A stretch of 47,805 nt of DNA from Kaiparowitsia implicata GSE-PSE-MK54-09C (GCA_019359435.1 JAHHHI010000005.1:1-47805); one strand, 5' to 3'; counted from the stretch's first letter, positions 1-8,757 are shown. Notes: generated by a model from the sequence alone, not told the origin. Numbers and translations are program-made.

Positions 1-295
1 CCACGATCTCAAGACCTGCCCGGATCGTCGTGCCGTCCAGCCGGGCCAACACATCGCCAGCCTCGACCATATCGCCATCCCGGGCGGCGATCTCAGCAAC
101 CACACCCCCGCTGGGGTGCTGAACCAGCTTGACGCTGCTCTCCGCAACCAGCCCCCCGGGGGCGATCACCGCGCCCGCCAAGTCCGTGGTGGCCGCCCAT
201 CCTCCCATGCCGCCGACGAGGAGCACTCCAGCAACTGCGCCGACCAACAGGTGTCGGCGGATCGAGCGTCGGGCGATGTCAAAAGTTACCGGCAT
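1..295 (-). CDS. HlyD-family type I secretion periplasmic adaptor, N-terminal part (3' end outside the window)
   Basis: Membrane fusion protein that links an inner-membrane ABC exporter to an outer-membrane channel. About 98 residues are visible. They begin MPVTFDIARRSIRRHL, continue into one hydrophobic membrane segment (about residues 16-35), and then a lipoyl-like segment with VKLVQHPSGGVV and RDGDMVEAGDVLARLDG, typical of the HlyD/PrtE family. The ATG at 295 overlaps the ABC transporter stop by 17 bases, so the two are translationally coupled. The gene runs off the window edge, so the periplasmic hairpin and C-terminal domain cannot be seen. A near-identical inverted copy of residues about 48-98 lies at the right end of the window. 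The family call is firm; the partner channel protein is not in the window. Confidence 0.92.
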   Translation of the reverse strand, partial: MPVTFDIARRSIRRHLLVGAVAGVLLVGGMGGWAATTDLAGAVIAPGGLVAESSVKLVQHPSGGVVAEIAARDGDMVEAGDVLARLDGTTIRAGLEIV

Positions 296-2039
296 TGTCC
301 ACCTGTCGCATCCCACCAACATTTGTCACCACGCCCGCGGCCGGCGCATTTCCGGCCATCTTGTTGAGGATGGCGTCACGGGGCCCAAAGGCTCGCACTG
401 CCCCTTCATGCATCAGCAGTACCAGGTTTACCGCCGCCAGCGCGCTCGGCCGATGCGCTGCGACGATGGCGATGCCACCACGCTGCCGCACCCCCGCTAT
501 AGCCTGGCTCAGCGCGTTTTCTCCCTCGAGGTCCAGATTGGAGTTCGGTTCATCCAGCACGACCAGGAACGGCTCGCCGAACAGCGCCCGCGCTAGTGCC
601 ACCCGCTGCCGCTGCCCCGCGGACAATGTGCTGCCGTCTTCGCCGATCTCAGTTTCGTAGCCGTTTGGCAGCCCGAGGATCATCTCATGGACGCCGGCGG
701 CCTTGGCCGCGGCAATCACTGCCGCATCATCCGCATGTGGCGCAAAGCGGGCGATGTTTTGCGCTACCGTGCCCGCAAAAAGTTCGACTGTCTGCGGCAA
801 GTAGCCGATATGTTCGCCCAGCTCGTCCGACCCCCATTGCTCTAGTGTCGCGCCGTCAAGCCGCACCGTGCCGCGCGCCGACTGCCAGGCGCCAACCAGC
901 GCCCGTGTGAGGGACGATTTACCCGAGGCGCTGGCACCGATGATGCCCAGCCCATCGCCTGCGGTGAGCGCAAAACTCACGTCGCGCACCAGGATTCTTC
1001 CCCCGCCGGGCGGGACCACACTCACGTTCTCGACCTTGAGACTTTCGCGTGGCGCCGGCAATTCAAGCCGATCAACTCTACCCGGTAGCAATGCGAAGCC
1101 ATCTTTCAGCCGCCGCCAGGCCTGTCGGGCCGCCAGGAACCCCTGCCAGTTCCCTACCACAAGCTCTACCGGCGCGAGCGCTCGGGCAGCAAGAATCGAG
1201 GCCGCGATGATCAGCCCGCCGGTTGCCTCCTGGTTGATTACGAGGAAGGCGCCGACTCCCAGGACAGCTGACTGGATCAGCATGCGTAGAACCTTGGACA
1301 GTGCGCCCAGCCCGCCGGTGACATCTGCTACCCGCTGCGTATGCCCCACGAAGTGTTCGTTGGCGCTGCCCCACGCCCTCCGCATGTGCCGCGACAGTCC
1401 CATTGAGGCCAGTACGTCGGCATTGCGCCGGGCCGCTTCAGCCAGGAGATGCCGCGTCCCTCCCACCCGCTGCGCCGTGCGGCTCGACCGCCGCGCCAGC
1501 GCCTCGGTGAGAAGAGCAATGCTAATCAGCAGCACCGCGCCAATCGTCGCCGTCCAGCCGATCCAGGGGTGGATGATGAAACAGATAGCAAGATAGAACG
1601 GCATCCACGGCAAATCGAAGAACGCAGACGGCCCCATGCCCGAAAGAAAGCCGCGAATCTGGTCGACGCTACGCAGCGGCTGTACTGCCTCCGCACGGGG
1701 ACCGGCGACCAGCGGTAGCCGCACCACCATGTCGAACGCGGCCCCCGCCAGCCGCGCATCCAGCGCCGCGCCGATGCGCACCAGCACCCGGCTGCGGATG
1801 AAGTCGAACAGCCCCAGAAACGCGTAGAGCATCGCCACCAGCACCGCGAGCCCGATCAGCGTTGGCACACTCTGGCTTGGCAGGACACGGTCGTAGACCT
1901 CGAGCATGAAGAAGGAGCCAGTCAGATAAAGCATGTTGATCAGCGCAGAGACCAGCGCCACGCCCAGCAGCGCCCCGCGGCCCTCTCGCATTGCCTTCCC
2001 CATCAGACCTTCAGTCGCTTCACCGTCAATTCGAGGCAT
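279..2039 (-). CDS. Type I secretion system permease/ATPase (PrtD/HlyB-like ABC exporter)
   Basis: Half-size ABC exporter, 586 residues, that powers export of RTX-type proteins across both membranes. An N-terminal membrane domain (about residues 15-270) is followed by an ATPase domain with Walker A GASASGKSS (Lys about 374), signature LSAGQ (about 472), Walker B LVVLDEP and switch histidine AAHRPS. It has no peptidase-like N-terminal domain, which fits the PrtD subgroup that exports serralysin proteases. I chose the ATG at 2039 (MPRIDGEA), preceded by GAAGGAG, rather than an upstream start at 2102 that lacks such a site. It is transcribed divergently from the metalloprotease gene at 2404, its likely cargo, and is coupled to hlyD downstream. 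Confidence 0.95.
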   Translation of the reverse strand: MPRIDGEATEGLMGKAMREGRGALLGVALVSALINMLYLTGSFFMLEVYDRVLPSQSVPTLIGLAVLVAMLYAFLGLFDFIRSRVLVRIGAALDARLAGAAFDMVVRLPLVAGPRAEAVQPLRSVDQIRGFLSGMGPSAFFDLPWMPFYLAICFIIHPWIGWTATIGAVLLISIALLTEALARRSSRTAQRVGGTRHLLAEAARRNADVLASMGLSRHMRRAWGSANEHFVGHTQRVADVTGGLGALSKVLRMLIQSAVLGVGAFLVINQEATGGLIIAASILAARALAPVELVVGNWQGFLAARQAWRRLKDGFALLPGRVDRLELPAPRESLKVENVSVVPPGGGRILVRDVSFALTAGDGLGIIGASASGKSSLTRALVGAWQSARGTVRLDGATLEQWGSDELGEHIGYLPQTVELFAGTVAQNIARFAPHADDAAVIAAAKAAGVHEMILGLPNGYETEIGEDGSTLSAGQRQRVALARALFGEPFLVVLDEPNSNLDLEGENALSQAIAGVRQRGGIAIVAAHRPSALAAVNLVLLMHEGAVRAFGPRDAILNKMAGNAPAAGVVTNVGGMRQVDNAGNF

Positions 2040-2173
2040 GTTGCTCCTTCGCGACCAGTCCAGCCGTAGCACCCCGCGTCGGCCGAGCCATAGCGCCTGC
2101 AACGGGTTTCTCTCACAGCGCGCAATTCTAGGATTGCGCCCCAGCCGTTACAGAAGAGTGAGCGTCGCGGCTC

Positions 2174-2288
2174 CTATCACACACGATTTTGATGGATGCG
2201 TTACGAACTGCCGCACTCTTGGTCCGCATTTGCGTAGGACGCCCGCTCTCCCTCGGTGGCCCCTCTCACTACCACACGGGATTTTGAT
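2174..2288. repeat. Pair of 20-base direct repeats upstream of the protease
   Basis: The copies lie at 2174-2193 and 2269-2288 and match at 17 of 20 positions, ending in the shared GATTTTGAT. Their starts are 95 bases apart. The position between two divergent secretion genes suggests regulator binding, but that is inference. Confidence 0.4.
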
Positions 2289-2299
2289 CGCCTTTCGAG

Positions 2300-2318
2300 G
2301 CAATTCGAAGCGAATTGC
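2300..2318. promoter_or_regulatory. Perfect 8-base inverted repeat (candidate operator)
   Basis: The sequence GCAATTCG-AAG-CGAATTGC has two perfect 8-base arms around a 3-base centre. It lies about 85 bases before the GTG start of the protease. It is too A+T-rich in the arms and too far from a gene end to be a terminator, so an operator for a dimeric regulator is the better reading. No regulator gene is adjacent. Confidence 0.45.
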
Positions 2319-2403
2319 GCTTCATCGGTACAATTCCAGCAGCCGAAGTCACGCCTTGTTTAGAATGTCGGCGCAGGAATAGCGGAAACCACAGGAGAGT
2401 TGT

Positions 2404-4647
2404 GTGGCCGCTGTCACCTCCGTCACCCCGTCATCCAACACCTACATCGATGCCCTGCTCGGCAACTACAAGTGGGCCTCGGGAAGCCTGACCTACAGCT
2501 TTCCCACCTCTTCCACCTATTACGAGTCCGGCTACGGATCGAATGAGCCATTAAGCAACTTCGAAGGCCTGAACGCCACACAGCAGGGCGCGGTGCGCGC
2601 GGCCTTCGCCAATTTTGCCGCCGTCGCCAATGTTACCTTTAGCGAACTCACTGGCGCCAACGCCGCCAACGCCACCCTGCGGCTGGCTATGTCTGATGCG
2701 CCCAGCACCGCCTGGGCTTACATGCCGCACACATCCCCTGAGGGCGGCGACAGCTGGTACAACAATTCCGATGGCTACTATGACAGCCCGCGCAAGGGCA
2801 ACTATGCCAACACCACCTTCCTCCACGAGATCGGTCACGCCTTAGGACTCGAACACCCGCACGAGAACGGTATGCCCGTCGGCGGCGACTCGATGGAATT
2901 CTCGGTGATGAGCTACCGCGCCTATGTGGGGGCGCCTCTGACCGGCTACACCAATGAAAGCTGGGGCTACGCCCAGTCGCTGATGATGTACGACATCGCC
3001 GCAATGCAGCATCTCTACGGCGCCAATTTCTCGTCAAACAGCGGTAACACCACCTATTCCTGGAGCCCGACCACTGGCCAGGCATTCATCAACGGCGTTG
3101 GCCAGGGCACGCCGGGTGGCAACCGCATCTTCCAGACCGTCTGGGACGGGGGTGGCACCGATACCTACGATTTCTCCAACTACACCACTGACCTCAACGT
3201 CGATCTCCGTCCGGGGCAGTGGACTACGGCCTCTACCACCCAGCTCGCCCGGCTCCACTACAGTGGTAGCCAGATCGCGGATGGCAACATCGCAAATGCG
3301 CTACAGTACAATGGGGATGTCAGGTCTCTGATCGAAAATGCGATCGGCGGTAGTGGTCATGACACACTCATTGGCAACGCGGCAGTCAATCTGTTGCACG
3401 GCGGGCGAGGCAACGACATCATTTGGGGTGAGGGCGGCGAAGATACCGCCGTCTTCTCAGGATTAAAGGCGGACTACGCGTTCGAAGCTATCACACGTGG
3501 GGTTCGCATTACCGACAGCGTTAGCGGGCGCGACGGTATTGACATCGTTTACGATGTCGAGAATTTCGTGTTCTCCGATCTCACGGTCTCTTTGGCCACC
3601 CTTACTCAGCCGAATGGAAGCATCTTTGCAGCAAGTCAACTCGGCACCGCCGAATATGGCCACAGCAGAGGATGGACTGACTTCGAAACCAATGCTCGCA
3701 TGCTTGCTGACATAAATGGTGACGAACGAGCTGACATCATCGGGCTCGCCTATTCTGGCACGTTCGTCTCTCTCTCGAATGGAGACGGGACATTCGGCCA
3801 GCTCATGTTGGCAACCAGCGAGTTCGGCGGCTCCACCGGATGGGGAGACTTCAACACCAATGCTCGCATGCTTGCGGACGTAAACGGCGATAATCAAGCC
3901 GATATGGTGGGATTTGCCTATTCCGGTACCATCGTTGCGTTATCGAATGGAAACGGCACATTCGCGCCGTTAAAACTGGGAAGCAGCGAGTTCAGCGGCT
4001 CCTCCGGGTGGGGAGACTTCCAAAGCAATGCCCGCACGCTCGCTGATGTCAACGGCGACGGGCGCGCGGATTTAGTCGGTTTCGCTTATTCCGGCACCAT
4101 CGTAGCGCTATCGAGTGGAGACGGAACATTCGCTCCGCTTATGCTGGGAAGCAGCGACTTTGGCGGGTCCAGGGGGTGGGGTGACTTCAATACCAATGCC
4201 CGCATGCTTGCCGACGTCAACGGTGACGGCTGTGCCGATGTGGTGGGTTTCGCTTATTCTGGCACCATCGTGGCGCTATCAAATGGGGACGGGACATTTT
4301 CTTCGCTTAGGCTCGGAACCAACGAGTTTGGCGGCTCAAAGGGGTGGGGCAGCGCTGATGTAAATCCTCGCATGCTTGCAGACGTGAACGGCGACGGATT
4401 GGCCGACATCATCGGGTTTGCTGAGGGGGGCATCTACGTTTCGCTTTCCAACGGCGACGGAACATTCTCCGCCTGCAAATTGGCGACGAGCGAATACGGA
4501 GGACTGAGCAGCTTTGGAAGGAACCCGCGCGACGCCGACGACATCAACGGCGATGGCATGGCTGACATTTTTGTTTTTGGGGACGACGGCGGATACTATT
4601 CTCTGGCGATCGCGCCCGCGCCTTCGGCCGCAGACCTCCTACTCTAG
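2404..4647 (+). CDS. Secreted M10 (serralysin-like) metalloprotease with RTX segment and six FG-GAP/VCBS-type repeats
   Basis: Zinc protease of 747 residues, starting at a GTG preceded by ACAGGAGA. The catalytic domain carries HEIGHALGLEH (HExxH at residues 141-145, third zinc His at 151) and the Met-turn VMSY (Met about 169), which together define a metzincin. A serralysin-type C-terminal segment follows, with weak RTX nonapeptides (GGSGHDTLIG, GGRGNDIIWG; about residues 315-345). From residue 432 come six tandem repeats, mostly 56 residues long, each opening with R-x-LADVNGDG-x-AD, a calcium-binding DxNxDG loop. The gene has no Sec signal peptide, as expected for type I export, and ends in a hydrophobic tail (PSAADLLL). 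The divergent ABC/HlyD pair is its likely exporter. Substrate is unknown. Confidence 0.93.
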   Translation: MAAVTSVTPSSNTYIDALLGNYKWASGSLTYSFPTSSTYYESGYGSNEPLSNFEGLNATQQGAVRAAFANFAAVANVTFSELTGANAANATLRLAMSDAPSTAWAYMPHTSPEGGDSWYNNSDGYYDSPRKGNYANTTFLHEIGHALGLEHPHENGMPVGGDSMEFSVMSYRAYVGAPLTGYTNESWGYAQSLMMYDIAAMQHLYGANFSSNSGNTTYSWSPTTGQAFINGVGQGTPGGNRIFQTVWDGGGTDTYDFSNYTTDLNVDLRPGQWTTASTTQLARLHYSGSQIADGNIANALQYNGDVRSLIENAIGGSGHDTLIGNAAVNLLHGGRGNDIIWGEGGEDTAVFSGLKADYAFEAITRGVRITDSVSGRDGIDIVYDVENFVFSDLTVSLATLTQPNGSIFAASQLGTAEYGHSRGWTDFETNARMLADINGDERADIIGLAYSGTFVSLSNGDGTFGQLMLATSEFGGSTGWGDFNTNARMLADVNGDNQADMVGFAYSGTIVALSNGNGTFAPLKLGSSEFSGSSGWGDFQSNARTLADVNGDGRADLVGFAYSGTIVALSSGDGTFAPLMLGSSDFGGSRGWGDFNTNARMLADVNGDGCADVVGFAYSGTIVALSNGDGTFSSLRLGTNEFGGSKGWGSADVNPRMLADVNGDGLADIIGFAEGGIYVSLSNGDGTFSACKLATSEYGGLSSFGRNPRDADDINGDGMADIFVFGDDGGYYSLAIAPAPSAADLLL
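3697..4647 (+). repeat. Six tandem about 168-bp repeats coding FG-GAP/VCBS-type units
   Basis: Repeat units begin at 3697, 3865, 4033, 4201, 4369 and 4528. Spacing is exactly 168 bases for the first four intervals and 159 for the last. Each unit codes LADVNGDG-x-AD, then a hydrophobic strand (IVALSNGDGTF) and a G-W-G-rich linker. The last unit is divergent and closes the protein. The unit resembles FG-GAP/VCBS beta-propeller blades, which usually work in sets of six to seven. Confidence 0.85.
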
Positions 4648-4990
4648 CATTGGCACTCGCTGCGGATCCGAAAGATGACGCTTGCGGGAATGGATATGCT
4701 GCAAATGGGAATGACAGGCCGGCGCCGCTGGTGCATGCCGCTGGCGACATCAGCTTGATTATGCCTGCCGTAATTGCAGCGTTGCGGCGCCGCTCATCAG
4801 CGCCTGACGGGTGCCGCGGCGCGCGGTCGACGTACAAGGGATGTGATTCGTCTCGGCCCAGAAGCGCTGTAGCTGACCCTGCGGGCACGCACTAACCCGC
4901 TTCCGATGCTCAAAGAGTTAGGCAGGGTCAACATCCGATCACCCCTTTCCGTCTTTCCGTCGTCGGACTCTGCCTAAATTTGGAGGAGCT
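4648..4990. other. Intergenic stretch after the protease, no gene recognised
   Basis: About 340 bases between the protease stop and the insertion-sequence remnants. Short open frames on both strands show no family resemblance. The only structure I see is the inverted repeat at 4918-4977. Confidence 0.5.
4918..4977. repeat. Short inverted repeat pair, 12-base arms
   Basis: TTAGGCAGGGTC at 4918-4929 faces GACTCTGCCTAA at 4966-4977, matching at 11 of 12 positions, with a 36-base centre. It lies just outside the left end of the IS5-like remnant. It could be a solo terminal-repeat remnant of another small element or a weak hairpin. There is no T-tract to support a terminator. Confidence 0.4.
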
Positions 4991-4999
4991 CTAGCTAGC

Positions 5000-5650
5000 A
5001 GAATGTTGAAGAAGTCAGTCGGGTTTGCAGAAGAAGCCTGAAGGTGACGTGCGCTGGTTCGACGAGATCGAGGGCATCGGTGTCCCAGACATCCATCTCA
5101 GCGATACGCCAACCCCCGTCAAAGGCTTTCGCGAAGGCGGGCACCTTTGCCATCATCCGGTCTCCGCAATCAGCTTTGGGCAACCGCACCAGATTGTAGG
5201 CGGCGGTAGCGAAGGTAAAGGCCCAGCCAACCCGTTCGAGCCCCTTGAACTAGACTTGCGTTGCCCGGCCACGGTCCTGATCCAGCCTAAGGCCTCTTCG
5301 ATCCGCTTGCGGATGCGCAGGCTCACGGAGTAGCCGGAATCGCGCGCCGTGCGTCCATCGATCGCGGAGCGGCGGCCGCTGATGTTCCGAACCACATGCG
5401 GCGTCACCTGCATCGAGCGCAGCTCGTTGACGAAGTCCTCGGCATGGCCGTCCGCCTGCGTCAGGCAGGCATCGACCAAAAGCCCGTGGCGGCTCTCCGG
5501 CTCTCCATCAGCCCATGTCCCATAAAGCAGAGCGGGCCTCCTTGCCCGCACCCTTCTTGTTCAGCCAGGCTTGTGGATCGGTGCTTGAGGCATGGGTGAC
5601 ATTCGACCGCTTCTGGCAGTGAAAGCTCGCATCCTGGTTGCGCCCACCAC
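5000..5650 (-). pseudogene. IS5-family transposase remnant, 5'-truncated and frameshifted
   Basis: Conserved pieces occur in different minus-strand frames: QKRSNVTHASSTDPQAWL and KKGAGKEA near 5540-5630, then RHGLLVDACLTQADGHAEDF, SGRRSAIDGRTARDSGYSVS, RIRKRIEEALGWIRTVAGQR (5153-5500) and LPKLIAETG near the end. These match the C-terminal half of IS5-group DDE transposases. The segment after TVAGQR is scrambled by a frameshift. The N-terminal half is absent, because the sequence switches to IS3-type coding at about 5640-5660. Confidence 0.8.
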
Positions 5651-6246
5651 CGCTCTGCATCGCATCGAGCGGCTGATGCGCCAGGAAGGCCTGCGGGCAC
5701 GTCCCCGCCGGCGCGGACTACCCAAGGATGGCGGGCAGCGCCGTGCGGTCTCGCCCAACATCCTGGACCGGGCGTTCGTGGCGTCGGCGCCGAACCAGAA
5801 GTGGATCGCTGACTTCACCTACATCTGGACGGCCCAAGACATCCAAGCCGTCGCTCACACGCTCAACAATAGGCCCCGGAAATTGCTTGGTTGGAAGACA
5901 CCAAATGAAGCCTTGAACGAATATCTAGAATCTGACCAATAACCCAGTGTTGCGACGACCGGTTGAATACGCCCAATATACCAGCGAGCAGTTCCAGCGG
6001 CTGATGGCCGATCATGGCATCACCTGCTCGATGAGCCGGTCCGGCAATGTCTGGGACAACGCGGCGATGGAGAGCTTCTTCTCATCGCTCAAGACCGAAC
6101 GCACCGCCCGCAAGGTCTATCGCACCAGGGACGATGCCAAGGCCGATGTGTTCGACTATATCGAGCGCTTCTACAACCCGAGGCGCAGACACTCGACGCT
6201 GGGTCTCAGCCCCGTGGACTACGAAGAGCAAGCTAAGCTAGCCTAA
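5641..6246 (+). pseudogene. IS3-family OrfB transposase remnant, interrupted in its middle
   Basis: The first part carries HRIERLMRQEGLRARPRRRG and APNQKWIADFTYIWTA, the OrfB region leading into the first catalytic Asp. It breaks off at about 5835. The last part (about 5978-6246) resumes with YTSEQFQRLMADHGI, SRSGNVWDNAAMESFFSSLK and FYNPRRRHSTLGLSPVDY, the standard IS3 C-terminus with the catalytic Glu. The middle is missing and replaced by an IS30-type tail with a stop codon, so the enzyme is dead. Confidence 0.85.
5836..5975 (+). pseudogene. IS30-family transposase C-terminal fragment and right end
   Basis: Directly after the IS3 break the frame reads VAHTLNNRPRKLLGWKTPNE and ALNEYL, then a stop at 5940-5942. 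This is the usual C-terminus of IS30-group transposases. The following bases (CAGTGTTGCGACGACCGGTTGAA, in part) look like the right terminal region of such an element, although I cannot confirm the boundary. Only about 35 codons remain. Confidence 0.7.
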
Positions 6247-6404
6247 CTTCGTGTCCACCGAACCGGCAGCAGCTCAGACCATTGAATCTCGCAAAAAATC
6301 ATCAGACGAGCGACTTCTTTCAACAGCCTAATAATGGCTCAGCTTATAGCGTGTACTAAAGTAGGGTATAATTTCACGCCTCCTAGAATAGCGGAAGAAC
6401 TTGG

Positions 6405-7730
6405 TCACGATTCATTATTCGTAACTCTGATTAATAGGTTGTGATCGACTAGAGTCTGGCAAATTGACGCGCAATGCAGTACGTCTTCACCGATTAGATC
6501 AGCAATGGCAAGCAGGTCGCTCTGGCCATCGGCATAGGCTAGTATGTTCATCATCGCACGGACATGCTCGGCGGAACCTCGTGCGCTCAGAGTTGGATAA
6601 AGCCCCCTCTTGCCCAATTGCGGCTCGCCGACGATAGTCGCGCGGTAGACGAAATTGGCCTCAAGCGCACGAATGGCGGCTTGCATTACACCCAGCCCGC
6701 CTTCCAAGCCATGTGGCGTGACAAGCGAAAGATCGTCCAGCGAGGTATGATATTCTGGGTAGTTTCCGTACTTCGAACGCATGATCGATGCCACGGGTAG
6801 ATCGACCAATGGGCTGCAATATTGTCGCTCATCGCTGCCACGATCGAGGAAACTGTAGGCCAAATAGGTCGGTGCCCCCCGTTCAAGGACGTGACGGGCC
6901 ACGCGGTCTGCGACGGTATTTCCAAGGCGCGAGGGCATGAAGGAGTATGACCCTTCGTCGCCGATGCAGGTCAGAACGAATCCGGCCACGGTCTTGGCCT
7001 TCATGTGCCGCATGTGGCGGCTAAGGTAGATCAGGGCGCCGATCGTCTCGGGCACAAAAACAAACCGGTACGTGTAGTGGCGATCCAGCTCGGCAATCCA
7101 ACGGGCCAGAGCCGTGGCGACGACAGGCCCGGAAAGCTCGTTATTGGCCATCATGGGATGGCAGATATAGGTCGACAGTAAGATCTCGCGATCCGTCTCC
7201 CCAGGAATGACGAGGTCCGCAAAGTTGAGAACGCCGGGTTGTAGATCGGCATCGATGACGACATGGTGACGGCCTGGCACCAGACTGTCGCGATGGCGTT
7301 GGGTCAGGCAGAATCCCCAGCGCCGCTGATAATACGAAGTGACGTAGGGGATGGCATCGGGCTGGTCGGGCAACGAATAGAGATGGGCCTGAAGCTCATC
7401 CAGATTCAGCCAGGCGTCGACCGGCTCAGAATATCCGACTATGTGCAGTCCGTGATCGGCAAGATCGATGACGCGCTTTCCCGCCTCGTCTTCTACATAA
7501 GCATTGCGCAGCGTCCATTCGTCCGGGACCGTCCAGTCCATAGCCGGAGTGCCGCTGGCTATCTCATGCACTTTCAGCTCGGGCAGCAGCACTTTGAGGT
7601 AATCGAGAGTTTCGCGCACCCCGGGGCCGGAAAGGCTGCGGCGGACCGGCAAAAGATCTCTTGCCCAGCCGTGCATCTGAGCGCCGATACCGGGTGGCTC
7701 GGCGGGGAACGCCATCACACCGTCCGTCAT
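6405..7730 (-). CDS. DUF4910/DUF2172-type aminopeptidase-like protein (M28-like fold)
   Basis: A 441-residue protein of the family annotated as DUF4910 domain-containing or aminopeptidase-like. Likely zinc ligands are visible in [16 protein letters not shown] (His about 191, Glu about 197) and YHTSLDD (His about 328), motifs characteristic of this M28-related family. The C-terminal about 80 residues look like a small winged-helix-type domain. Its ATG overlaps the previous gene's stop by four bases, making it the last gene of a seven-gene operon. The family is known from polysaccharide loci, but its reaction is not established. Here I infer a hydrolase acting on an amide made or used in the acyl-transfer pathway rather than a housekeeping peptidase. 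Confidence 0.85.
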   Translation of the reverse strand: MTDGVMAFPAEPPGIGAQMHGWARDLLPVRRSLSGPGVRETLDYLKVLLPELKVHEIASGTPAMDWTVPDEWTLRNAYVEDEAGKRVIDLADHGLHIVGYSEPVDAWLNLDELQAHLYSLPDQPDAIPYVTSYYQRRWGFCLTQRHRDSLVPGRHHVVIDADLQPGVLNFADLVIPGETDREILLSTYICHPMMANNELSGPVVATALARWIAELDRHYTYRFVFVPETIGALIYLSRHMRHMKAKTVAGFVLTCIGDEGSYSFMPSRLGNTVADRVARHVLERGAPTYLAYSFLDRGSDERQYCSPLVDLPVASIMRSKYGNYPEYHTSLDDLSLVTPHGLEGGLGVMQAAIRALEANFVYRATIVGEPQLGKRGLYPTLSARGSAEHVRAMMNILAYADGQSDLLAIADLIGEDVLHCASICQTLVDHNLLIRVTNNES

Positions 7731-8503
7731 TTCAGGTTCCCGGCTGTAAGCAGGCGCGGACTATGAACCATTTGTTCTGCCAGGAACGACTTTGCACGCC
7801 GTGCTGACTGCATGATGATTTGGCCGCGCCCCAGCGATACCTGCCGGCTGATGCCGTGGGCAAGGCAGGCTTCGTGGTAGGCTTCGAACCTGGCTTCCGA
7901 CCCACCGTCAGTGAGAGACCGCCCGGTATAAACGATCTCGGTCGGTCGCGACTCTCCGTGTTCAATCGTCGTTCCCGCCATGGGAATATCGAAGCGATAC
8001 GGAACGCCAAGCTCTCGTTCCACCCAATGTAGGTAAGTCGATCCGCTATCGATATTGAGATTGCAGATCACGGCATCGTCGGCATGTAGACGCGCCCATA
8101 TACTATCGGAACCGAAGCAGATCGGATCGATATTGCCGGTGAGTTCGGCAGCCTTGCCACCTATGGCAACCACAGAAAGCATCGGGTCGGCAGAGCGGAC
8201 ACCCCGACCGCTCGTCAGAAGCCAGTTGCCCATGGCCGACGTCGTGGACAGGCTGCGCTGGACATCGAATACCTTCTCGGCCTTGTCGGAACCGAATGAG
8301 TAAGTGAACACGGGCAGCACCAGCGTGCCGTGCGGGCCGAGAGCGTCCGCGAAAGCACCAAGCATTATCCCGATCAGATCATCCATGCTGGCCGCACCTT
8401 CTATGCGGCCGAAGAACGCAATATTAGCGTGACTGAATACGGTCATCCCTCGCTGAATGCCCGCCTGAATGAGAGCGGCAACGATGTCGGAGCGGGAGAT
8501 CAT
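7727..8503 (-). CDS. AAC(3)-family N-acyltransferase
   Basis: A 258-residue protein of the aminoglycoside 3-N-acetyltransferase fold. Conserved features are the opening [38 protein letters not shown] and [13 protein letters not shown], the region that binds the acyl donor and contains the catalytic His-type site of the family. In surface-polysaccharide loci such proteins acylate the amino group of a sugar rather than an antibiotic. The gene is coupled by four-base overlaps to the acyl carrier protein before it and the DUF4910 gene after it, so the acyl donor is probably a carrier-bound or CoA-bound acyl group made by this operon. Antibiotic resistance is unlikely. Confidence 0.85.
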   Translation of the reverse strand: MISRSDIVAALIQAGIQRGMTVFSHANIAFFGRIEGAASMDDLIGIMLGAFADALGPHGTLVLPVFTYSFGSDKAEKVFDVQRSLSTTSAMGNWLLTSGRGVRSADPMLSVVAIGGKAAELTGNIDPICFGSDSIWARLHADDAVICNLNIDSGSTYLHWVERELGVPYRFDIPMAGTTIEHGESRPTEIVYTGRSLTDGGSEARFEAYHEACLAHGISRQVSLGRGQIIMQSARRAKSFLAEQMVHSPRLLTAGNLK

Positions 8504-8757
8504 GCCGGGCCAGCCAGTTCCCGCACAACTATGCCGAGCCCCGATACGGTCTGGAGACGGCGATCCTGGAAGGCCTCCGGCGTGAAGGTGAAACCGAACC
8601 GCACCTCGGCTTCAAGCAGCAGATTCATCAGTGCCATTGAATCCAGGCGGCCGGACGTAAACAGGTTCACTTCCAGTTTTGTCGCATCGGTCAATTGCGC
8701 AAAGCTAGGATCGACCTGAGCTATATACTGGCAGGCCCAGGTTTCAACATCCGTCAT
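8500..8757 (-). CDS. Acyl carrier protein
   Basis: A small acidic protein of 85 residues with the phosphopantetheine attachment motif SGRLDSMALMNLLLEAE; the modified serine is residue 40. It is distinct from a fatty-acid AcpP in having DSM instead of DSL and in its setting between a cyclase-family hydrolase and an AAC(3)-type acyltransferase, overlapping each by four bases. A dedicated carrier suggests that the acyl group made by this operon is handled separately from the fatty-acid pool. The AMP-dependent ligase in the same operon is the likely loading enzyme. Confidence 0.9.
   Translation of the reverse strand: MTDVETWACQYIAQVDPSFAQLTDATKLEVNLFTSGRLDSMALMNLLLEAEVRFGFTFTPEAFQDRRLQTVSGLGIVVRELAGPA

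Larger units (their letters stand above)
2040..2403. other. Divergent intergenic region between the exporter and the protease
   Basis: This stretch of 364 bases separates the divergent exporter operon and protease gene and should hold both promoters. I see no convincing open reading frame. It contains a perfect inverted repeat (2300-2318) and a 20-base imperfect direct repeat (2174-2193 and 2269-2288). I could not assign -35/-10 boxes with confidence. Confidence 0.6.
4991..6335. mobile_element. Nested insertion-sequence wreck: IS5-like element with IS3-like and IS30-like pieces inside
   Basis: The outer boundaries look like one IS5-type element. Near 5001-5018 the sequence reads ATGTTGAAGAAGTCAG, and near 6311-6329 its approximate inverse GACTTCTTTCAACAGCC. 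Inside are a frameshifted IS5-type transposase on the minus strand (about 5000-5650), and an IS3-type OrfB on the plus strand (about 5641-6246) ending with a typical IS3 right end (TGTCCACC...AGCTCA, to about 6276). The OrfB is itself interrupted by an IS30-type C-terminus. The 5' half of the IS5 gene and the left end of the IS3 element are missing, so none can move on its own. It sits exactly between the secretion locus and the polysaccharide locus. Confidence 0.75.

Noticed and set aside
3346-3353. GGCGGTAG, identical to the ops element core of enterobacterial polysaccharide operons
   Set aside because: It is inside the protease coding sequence, far from any polysaccharide promoter, and a chance 8-base match is likely.
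7727-8503. Possible aminoglycoside resistance gene
   Set aside because: AAC(3) fold alone does not show resistance; its place in an operon with a carrier protein and ligase points to sugar acylation.
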